In this document: piece by piece, positions 55,746 to 64,000 of the stretch
Numbering within the stretch: the first letter of the stretch is position 1
How the letters are laid out: each line of letters opens with the position of its first letter
Origin: Sipunculus nudus
Lineage: Eukaryota; Annelida; Sipuncula; Golfingiida; Sipunculidae
Reading direction: 5' to 3'
DNA: 64,000 nt
Assembly: GCA_026874595.1 (NCBI GenBank)
Contig: CM049318.1
Coordinates: 58,006,250-58,070,249, forward strand
The notes under the pieces: generated by a model
What the model was told of the DNA's origin: nothing
The model's database searches: none
What the model saw: the letters and a program-made list of their open reading frames with translations, nothing else
Position numbers and translations under genes: made by a program

Positions 55746-57419
55746 ATTAATTTGTTTCGATTGTATAAGTTACATTCATTTTTAGAGCTACTTCACACGT
55801 ATATATTCTAATCAGGAGGGACACTCAGCAGAAGCGCTGTGTATCGACTTGACAACGCCCTTGACACGAGGGACATCCTGATGTACAATCCTATAAATAC
55901 GAGATGAGTTTTATGGAGATCGAGTGATCACACTGAAGCTAGGACCCGTAAATGAATCTGTACAGGTGACGTCAGACGGTCTCACACTCTTACAAGCTTC
56001 ACATTTGTTTCACTTTGACAAACACATATTCCTCACGCCTCCTCACAATTCAGCCTTATCGTCAATAATCCCAAACTCCTGAATAGCCGTGGGTCTGGTC
56101 AATGTTTTTTTCACGTTTGGTTTCTTGACAGACGGGCACTGTACCCATACCAAAGACTTGATGTAATTGGCTGGTGCTCGAGAGACGTCATGGACTAAAT
56201 AAGAAATGACTTGAACGATTTCTGGTAGTGCCCCAAATATAAAGCTTCTCTTAAGATCATGAATACTTTTTCACCGAAGGGGGGGGAGGGAGGGGGAGGT
56301 TGCTGCTGTGGTTGACATCACTGCAGAGTTAATAATGCCCAGAGAAGTGCTGACAGCAGTGACATAAAGAGAAAGGACCCAAGCCCTCAGTGCCAGTTGT
56401 AACCCACAGGGGTTCCTAGTGTGGCAGGAACGGTCTTTTTAAAAAAACAAAAGACATAATTTATATGACAGTTTCATCTTTATTGTCGCCTTATTTCATC
56501 AGACTGACCGGCTTCTGCTTACGCCCCCCAGGCGGCGCTCTTGGAACGCATAACTTATCTTGAAGGTGAATTGAGTCAGCTGAGAAACTGTTAAATCTGC
56601 AACTCAGAATCTGTATTGAATGAGTTCAGCCTTAAGCACAACGTTGTGAAAAAAAAGTTATAAAGATGCGATGGACCTTTCCGTTCTCATTAATCATAAA
56701 CGTCAATGGATTTATATTCTTGGCATAAATATCGAACTTCTCCGTGTAGCGATTCCCCGTTTACTTCCACCCAGTCTCCACCTTCTGTTACTGTGGGGAT
56801 TTCTAGATACCATTAAGGCAGCATCTGATAATTTGGGTTCCTAAAGTGTGAATTATCTAATGATATATGTATCGTTTACATATGATATTTCAATATTTAA
56901 AGGATAATATATTATAAGAAAATGCATGATTTCAAATATACAGTTAGAGCAACGCTCTTTTATATTGGACTTGTATCAAACCATTTGAAATATCCAACAA
57001 CGTCTGTGTTATTTTTCCAGTGTTGTTTTTCTCGTGTCTAACATTTAAAAAAAATGTATTTTTTTTAATAATGGGTCTTAAATCTGGAGTCGATTTAAGT
57101 GAAAGTTTTTCTTGCCAGGCACACAACCTTCAGTCCAGATGTTTCACATTAGGTTTCAGTACTGAATACAGATGGCGCCATAAGGATATTCTCATGCACA
57201 ATGTGATACTGATAATACCGTGTTATCTCCTTGTATTTTCACTTTCTCTAAACCCTGAAATCGTGATGTAATATATAGAAAACGCTTCCGGCGTGTGATA
57301 CTTGCTAGAGACACCACCGTCATCACCTTATAATTTGAGGAATTTACGCGTGGTTGAAAACAATTTGTTATTCCGCCAGGGACTTTGCCGATACACTCCG
57401 CCGGCCACCAAACTCTATC
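55746..57419. other. No recognised gene
   Basis: One TGACGTCA palindrome lies at 55967-55974 and a G-rich run at 56280-56300. Otherwise unique AT-rich DNA. Confidence 0.4.
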
Positions 57420-57640
57420 AGCAGATATATTCTCGCCAGGACGCAGATAGATCTTCTAAGGACGCAGATAGATTCTCGCCAGGACGCAGATAGATTCTTG
57501 CCGTGACGCAGATAGATTCTCGCCAGGACGCTGATAGATTCTTGCCGGGACGCAGATAGATTTCCACCAGAACGCAGATAGATAATCGCCACGACGCAGA
57601 TAGATTTTTCCTAGGACGCACATAGATTCTCGCCCGACCG
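57420..57640. repeat. 22-bp minisatellite, about ten copies
   Basis: Unit TCTCGCCAGGACGCAGATAGAT. Units vary mainly in the first 9-10 bases, while ACGCAGATAGAT is nearly constant. 22 is not a multiple of three, so each strand reads through all frames every 66 bp, which creates the repetitive minus-strand frames (…SASWRESICVLARIYLRPG…). These are not genes. Confidence 0.9.
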
Positions 57641-58619
57641 CTATTATGGAGTACTTTGTGTAGCTCCCCTTGCTTTAATCGACAAGTTAATTTCTCCAAG
57701 TTTCTCGAAACCGCTCATTGGGGCTGTCATTCCGTGGAGACCCCAAAACCCGGATGTCGCAGGTCGCATTTCGAAATTAGGGGTATATCGCAGTTATATA
57801 TAAACTATCCCCGCGCAGTGTGTGCATTAGAGTTTGCTTTACATTTTAGTCCATTATTCCATTATATCGAAATGAAAATGAATGATAACAAATAAATGAA
57901 AGGATTTTTAAGGACATTCGAGCGTAGCACCATTTCTGCGCTCTGACATAAGATAATCTATCGATTTACATTTGACGAAAACCACACTTTAAGACTTTAT
58001 GAGGATACAAATATATCCGTTATTTTTGACGAGGTCTCATTGCCTTCAGGTACGCTGTCACTTTATATAATCCAGAGCGATCGTCATTTATGTTGTGTAC
58101 ATTTTAACAACACCTAACATGTGCGAAAAAAAATCATGTTTTATCTCTGCATATCGGTAAAGTCCTCTGCATGTTTGTTGAATTTCTCACCGTATGAATA
58201 TAAGTTTGGCTCGCACGGATTACTTGGCGTTAGGCAACTTGTACATGACACAGGAAGTGGCTTGTTACTGTAGATATGGATTTTCATTTTGGTTTGTGAG
58301 TTCACATGTATTATTTTGTGTGAATTCATTACTCGTAGCCTAATGTTAAGGTTATCGGGTGTTTACCACGATATCGATGCAAAAGGATGAATCGCCGTGG
58401 CAGTGCATTTCCCGTATGGTTTTGCTCACAATTCAGGTATGCTCACCAGCGTAATACCAAATCCCTATTGAGTCTTGTACTCACAGTTAATGCAAGAGCG
58501 CGTCTCACGTTCTCACTGCAGTGGGGTCCGCCGCGGGGGAGGGGGAGAACAAGACATTTTAACCTAAATATAAAACTTAAATATAAACTTTATTTATTTT
58601 ACATGGATTGTACAGCTAG
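57641..58619. other. No recognised gene
   Basis: Mostly unique sequence. A G-rich run (GCCGCGGGGGAGGGGGAG) lies at 58529-58548. Confidence 0.4.
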
Positions 58620-58818
58620 TTATAAAAACCTTAATGAGGCATTCTCAGTGGCACGAGTGTTAGTGCTCGGTAGTCGGTAAGGGCGGAAGAAACCGGAGGA
58701 CCCGGAGAAAAGCTTGGACGGGCAACTAGAACTAACTATAATAACCACGCCGGGAATTGAACCCTGATCGCCAACGGAGAAGGCTGAGCGTTTTACCACT
58801 CAGCTGTCAAGGTCCGAT
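58620..58818 (-). repeat. tRNA-derived SINE with conserved GC-rich body
   Basis: Minus strand: CAGCTGAGTGGTAAAACGCT (A box) and GATCAGGGTTCAATTCCCGG (T-arm and B box with paired stem) form a clear tRNA-like head at 58742-58818. The body follows with CTTTTCTCCGGGTCCTCCGG and TTTCTTCCGCCC. That body resembles the CTCCGGG-CTCCGGTTTC segment common to several invertebrate SINEs, possibly one of the conserved SINE central domains such as Nin. I cannot confirm the name. The 3' end is not sharply defined. Confidence 0.6.
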
Positions 58819-59353
58819 TCATAACCTAGAAGACAATCGACAAAATTTCTTTGCTTCTCAGCATAACACTAAGAAGCTTTAAGACCGATTCCCATAACTG
58901 ACACCTGCATACATAAATAGTCCCTTGAGCCTTACAAAAAGGGCCAGAAAGCGCCGATCATACCACACATAGAATGTTTGTCTTGTTTAACCCCGTGTGT
59001 TCACAACAGGTGGGGGGCCTAAAAAATAATCCAAACTATTTAAACAAGGCAGGTCAGACAAACCAGTGTGTAGAAACTGGTGTTTTGCAACTTGTGACAT
59101 TTGAGCTTCGCACATTCCCAGCCAACTACCTTCAGTTACTTTTTTTTTCAGCTTGTTAACATTGCTGTAATAAACAAGTCCACATATCCATCATAGAGGT
59201 ATCCCAAGAATTTTGCTTTACAAGAAACACCTAGAATTCTATAGATAAGCTGGGTGAATAGCGGGGTTTAAGAAACACTGGTGGTCGAGAGCAGTGTTTT
59301 ACGACAGCAAACCCATTCCCCATGGACCAGCGCCTGCAGACACTTTCTTAGTA
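58819..59353. other. No recognised gene
   Basis: Unique sequence. A T run at 59141-59150. Nothing else seen. Confidence 0.4.
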
Positions 59354-59359
59354 TCACGC

Positions 59360-59581
59360 GGGGGCGGATCCAGGATTTAGGAAGGGGGGGGGGAATCCAA
59401 CCCAGGAGGATTAAAGAAAACCCTAAAAAAAGGTCCCCAGGTGTGGAAAAGGGGGGGGGGGGGGGGGGGTTGTGGTCCAAGCCGCAAAATTTTGTCTTAA
59501 GCCCTTTAAAAACCGTTGTTTCTGAGGAAAAAAAGGGAGCGGACCCCTTGGACCGCCCCCCCCCCTCCGGATCCGCTTCTG
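59360..59581. mobile_element. hAT-like MITE with 6-bp target duplication
   Basis: The left end GGGGGCGGATCCAGGATTT and the right end, reverse complemented, CAGAAGCGGATCCGGAGGGG are inverted. The flanking TCACGC is present on both sides (59354-59359 and 59582-59587). 222 bp, G-rich, no gene. GCGGATCC at the end is typical of a widespread hAT-like MITE type, but hAT usually makes 8-bp duplications, so the superfamily is tentative. The long plus-strand frame over it is a read-through of the MITE. Confidence 0.65.
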
Positions 59582-59587
59582 TCACGC

Positions 59588-61405
59588 ACATACATCGTCA
59601 TTGCTCTCTCTTAATTATACCTAACTGTCAGAGGTTTATCATTGTACGTATTTATTACCTTGAACCATTTGTATTATACTTAATTTCACTTGACCCTGTG
59701 CCAATTTTCTGAGAGTCACGAGCCAAGTTTGTCTGCTGTCTTCATGGACCATCGTCTGCTCTCAACAACATCTTTATATTTCCTGGTGTGTCACAGAATA
59801 GTAATACGGCGTCCATTTTGTTATTGGATTGTTGGTGTGTTATAGTACCTGTTGTCCGGGGCCTGCTGCCATTACAGCAGAATGGCATTACGTATACGTA
59901 TGGGACACGGAGTCTGGGAAATAAACTTGTCAAACACGTTTGGCAAGAACTATTATACATCTCATATCTATGACAGACACAATTAATGAAGCTTGCGAAT
60001 GAGGTATATTTGTAATATGAATAAAAGCAATAGAAGAATAGATCTTTTCCGTTTCGCTCGAGACACCTGTCTGCGATATTTAACATCTATGGTTCGGGGT
60101 TGTACACGTGTATGGGAGTCATTGGCGTAAGCAGTTGTGTTATTTTGGCTCTTCTGAATTAAGTCGACTAAACCCCAGTATCACGGTGACACCCATTATT
60201 TACCTAAGCCCACCATGAAACGACAAACGTTAGTTGCAGTATAAGAGAAAACAAGGAGGGGGCCTTATTTTATCTTATATTGAACTTATATTACAACCTT
60301 GGGGTCGACTGGGGGATGTTTAAAATATATGTGAAAAGCTCTTCTTAGGCTATACATATTATGAAGTGAAAACGGTGCACATATAAACAGACTACTGGTG
60401 AAACTGACATCACCTGTATATCAACACAGACGCAGGTTGCTAACTAAAATTGTAGCGTCCTTGGCAACCGTGAGAACCTGAACGAAAAAAAATTGTTCAT
60501 GAAGAAAGCTGTGTTTACCTCTGAAAATCAATGCTGATTGCATTAAATTTGATTAAAAAATAATGAAGTTAACTAGGCTTCTCAAAAGTAGAGAAGACGT
60601 TCATGAACTTTTTATTCATGAAATATGAATGTCCTATATATACCAAGTTAGCACAAAACAGTTCGCACAGAAAAAGTTAAAAAACATGGTTATAACAATG
60701 CTTCGAACCCTTTTCTAAGTACGTGTTCCCTTATCCTGTTATAATTTGCGGGGAAATATTTTTTTTTTCAATTGCATTTAAGTGTTACATTTTAAAAATT
60801 TTCTTATGAAATATAATATATTTAGAATGAAATCAAAATATTTCTTTCAAAAATACATTATTTTGAAAGAGCTGTAGATAAAAAAACTAAAGATACTATT
60901 CTTATATATAGGTTTATATTTTTCATCAATATATTTAAAGTTTAAACGAATTTGTCACATTTTAAAAAGTCTAACTTTTTTACTTTAAAATTATAGAAAT
61001 GTTTTTGATTTTTTTAAATGGTCTGTTAAGACATCTGTGCAACTTATCGAAAATGTTTGTAAAATGTTTTGTGCTGCGTGGGTATATTCACACGTTAACT
61101 TAGCAATTTCAATAATTAATATTATTAACAAAAGTGCACAATGCTGTGTCACTGGGGTATACTTGCATTCTGTTAACTATTAATTGGTCTCCTAAACACT
61201 AAGGACACAAAATCAAATGAACAATATTCTCGTCTCCCCTGTACACCACTGGTCAAATGCTGCCTGGGGCCAGCTGACCCGAACCCTTTACACGACAGTG
61301 CAAACGCACACAGTGCGCATGTTCGTGGAAAAGGTCTATTAAAAACATAAAAGACACTTACAACTGACACAAGAGCAAAAATGACAAATTTCTTTCATTT
61401 CCTCT
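59588..61405. other. No recognised gene
   Basis: Overlapping frames at 59742-60086 have no recognisable motif. 60740-61110 is extremely AT-rich, with many ATTTTTAAA / TTTAAAAA words. Confidence 0.4.
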
Positions 61406-61410
61406 CTCTA

Positions 61411-61580
61411 CTTTCTTTCAAAACCATCAGATTAGGTTTCCTCGAAAACTTGTCAGACTTAATAATTTCACGGAAAACAGGACTTTCACATCTACTTTCT
61501 TTCAAAACCGTTAGATTAGATTTCCGCGATAACTTGTCTGATTTAAAGTTTCACGGAAAACAGAATTTTGGCAACAAGTG
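61411..61580 (+). repeat. 84-bp direct duplication
   Basis: CTTTCTTTCAAAACC(AT/GT)(C/T)AGATTAG recurs at 61411 and 61495. Both are followed by ACTTGTC(A/T)GA(C/T)TTAA and TTTCACGGAAAACAG. The period (28 codons) keeps frame, giving a 73-codon frame with two similar 28-residue units, but only two units exist and no family is known. Confidence 0.7.
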
Positions 61581-61602
61581 TAATCCAACGAAATGTATCT
61601 AA

Positions 61603-64000
61603 ATTTAACATGAAGATTTAATTAAACTCAAATATCTACCAACCCTGGACCGGAACCAATAATAAAACCTGCTCAAAGAATAATACTGTTATATTGATAA
61701 TCGCCAAGGTAATACCACAATGTAAATGCCATCGCATGCAATCTCAACTGATTTTCTGATGGACTTGATTTGAGTAATTAAAAGCAAGCTTACCCCAGAA
61801 AATTAATTAATATCCTTAGAAAATTGCAGGATTTTAAAATTTTCAAGAAGGAATTTACAAAAGAACAGGTTATAATAATGAAAATTAGAATATTCATAAA
61901 GGTCTCAAACGAGAAAACCGAAAACGCCAAGGATTTGCTTGCAGCTATGTCAGTTCATCCGCCAACATGGAGTTCATGATATTACAAAGATCTTGTCCAA
62001 AATTTGGTGTGCGAAGCAAATAAATGAATCCACTTGTGTCACGGTTTATCAACTAGATGGTTGCATCACATGTTAGCTTATCTGTAAGAACAACGGAAAT
62101 GCTAGTGAATGACAATGGTCTCGCCCTTGGTCTGGACAAGTAAACTGCCCTGTCTCACTATGGTTAAGTATTAAATTCCTTATTGTGTTCAAGATACCAT
62201 AATTTAAATAATTATTTTTTTAGTGTCTCTAACCCTCCACAAAATTTCATTAAAATTCGTTTGTATCGATTCAAGTTATGTCTCAAAGAATCAAGCCAAT
62301 CAGCCAAGTAACTAACCAACCAACAACGATAAATTTATATACCTCATGTCGAATTCACATAACCAATAATTCGACATGCGAACTGTACTGTCCCTCCGGG
62401 TTTTAAGTGTGTTCGCCGCAAATTGGCAGCAACATCTTGAAACTTGGAGAAATAAGGGCGCGGAGATGCGGAAAGAACGTGCTCCGGAGACGGCGTTCGG
62501 TTAGAATCTGTTTGTCGCGTGTACCGGCAAAGTTAAGGGCGGACTAACGCCTTTTATACCAAGCCCAAACTGTCAAATTATATTAGGAATTATAAAATCA
62601 GCTACCAACTGTTTATAAGTCTTTTGTTATTTTATTAGAACACTGATAAACGAGTACCAAACCAAAGCATCATCGGCATAGTAGCTAAGGAATTCATTTA
62701 TACTTTTTCATTTATACTGTTATCCAATGCAACAGAGTTACCAAACAAAGTAATTGACGTGTACCTACTGGTCTGCATGATTTATTGTCCAGGTCAGAAT
62801 CCTTAGGCCCTTCCTAAATCATAAGGATATTATGTAAGTTTAGTGAAACTTAAATAACTGTCTCTGTAAACATATTTATCTTCGGGGTGATTCAAAATAG
62901 TAGCAGAACATTAACCGTGACTAAAACAGACAGAGTAAATCTGCTTGTCATTAATCCTGAACGCTTAAAACTGACGAGAAATCCCCGAGCCGAAGCCTAA
63001 ACTCAATCAGGCAACGCTAATAACATGACTGCCTATGTAGCAAATAACGTGGATTTCCATCGTACTTAAAGCCGTCCATCCTAACCCTAGGGACCAGCTG
63101 GATTTTGTAGTAATTAATTATTAATCCGGCTTTATTTACAACGCTGTTTTTAAACAAATCTTTTCAGAAAGAAACATGCTTATTTTTCATTTCAGGAGTG
63201 GAGAACCTATTACCGTAGAGTAACTAAGAACATTCCCCAACCAGTTATTTTCATTTATGCTAGTCACAATTGGAGTTACTTTTATTTTGTGCCGACACCC
63301 TTAATAAGTTTGGGATTCGAGCACTCGATAAGCATTATCCGAAAAGGACTCGAGTTCTCGTTACCATGGTGAAACTCCACAAGGCACCAATTAAAATTTA
63401 ATAGATAATTCCAAATAATAGGAATTTTTTTTCTATTTGACCAATGTACTTCTAACCCGCAAATATATCAAAGGCTTTTATTTCATTTGGTTGCATTTCA
63501 GGGACGCTGTGGAACATCAGTTTTAATAGACGTTGTATTAGTCAGAAATAAATTAACATTTGCAAGCATAATTAATACATACATGAATAATTGCTAAAAT
63601 ATCACAATGTGGTCATCCTGCACTCTCTCAACATTAAATTATATAATTTTCACATGTGCGTGTAATGAACTTTTCATCACCGAATGTTGGTATCTCAGGT
63701 TCATATTTCTGTATTAAAATTTAGAAGGCAGCTCTAAGCCCAAGCAGATAAAGAAGAAGCATTTCTTCGCACTTTTTAAAAGTTTGAATAAATTTACATG
63801 ATTAATTTTCATTCTTCTCTGTAGAAGTATCAAAAGGGCACTCCAGGTCCTATCTGGAATTTAAAACTGACAAAACCGTTATCGATAAAAAAATACAGGA
63901 CGAGCATTTTGTGTTTTTTCATAATAAATGTATTTCAAAATGAATGTAGCGATTTAAAAACCCACGCCCAGCCCGATAAGATAAAACAAACAAAATCAAA
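61603..64000. other. No recognised gene or repeat
   Basis: Unique AT-rich sequence with no long open frame. A short perfect hairpin (CATGTCGAATT / AATTCGACATG, 12-nt loop) lies at 62345-62378, and a GC-richer patch at 62455-62545 holds no recognised motif. Confidence 0.45.

Noticed and set aside
57368-57699. Minus-strand frames rich in RESICVLARIYLRPG-like repeats
   Set aside because: Produced by the 22-bp minisatellite read in rotating frames.
59268-59712. Overlapping frames of 107 and 143 codons
   Set aside because: They read across the G-rich hAT-like MITE and its homopolymer runs.
62345-62378. Short perfect hairpin CATGTCGAATT / AATTCGACATG
   Set aside because: An 11-bp stem with a 12-nt loop is expected by chance in AT-rich DNA and has no supporting context.

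Overview
The window looks like non-genic, repeat-dense DNA from an invertebrate animal, most likely a marine mollusc and probably a bivalve. The reasons are AT-rich sequence, no bacterial gene packing, many (TA)n arrays, tRNA-derived SINE heads, repeat families that mix AGGTCAAGGTCA-type tracts with GGACGGACGG ends, and a decayed pogo/Tigger-type transposase. The species call is inference from repeat style; no host gene supports it. I recognise no intact host gene, rRNA, true tRNA gene or CRISPR array. Almost every open frame is short and lies inside a repeat.

Layout. 1-24.8 kb is a cluster of diverged copies of one composite repeat block about 4-5 kb long: copy A at 700-4838, an interrupted copy B1 at 8010-18030, a partial copy at 18846-19600, and a nearly full copy B3 at 19617-24785. 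The block carries two tRNA-like SINE heads, a CCAAT + TGACGTCA motif, a tandem array with a 147-bp period and (TA)n tracts. Copy B1 is split by an 8.34-kb element (8265-16605) with terminal inverted repeats of about 785 bp. The sister copies give the empty site. That element itself contains an AGGTCA-rich insertion at 10.1-12.5 kb.

25-31 kb holds a (TAA)n repeat, an AGGTCA-rich tandem array, and a large imperfect inverted repeat (27361-31075). Each arm of the inverted repeat carries 21-bp iterons centred on a 12-bp palindrome. 34.3-36.3 kb is a tandem array with a period of about 340 bp. Members of a TTAA-flanked MITE-like family lie at 36.4 and 45.8 kb, with related sequence at 28, 29.6 and 44.1 kb. 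40.17-40.82 kb has two palindromes built from head-to-head tRNA-like units separated by (TA)n. 41147-43600 is a complete Tigger-like DNA transposon with perfect 24-bp inverted repeats and TA flanks. Its transposase has frameshifts and has lost the third catalytic Asp region.

47-64 kb is sparser: a (CT)n tract, another AGGTCA-rich array, a composite element with an inner hairpin (50941-52700), a 22-bp minisatellite (57.4 kb), a tRNA-SINE (58.7 kb) and a small hAT-like MITE with a 6-bp target duplication (59.36 kb). The last 4 kb shows almost nothing. No set of genes works together here; the biology visible is mobile-element insertion, nesting and decay.
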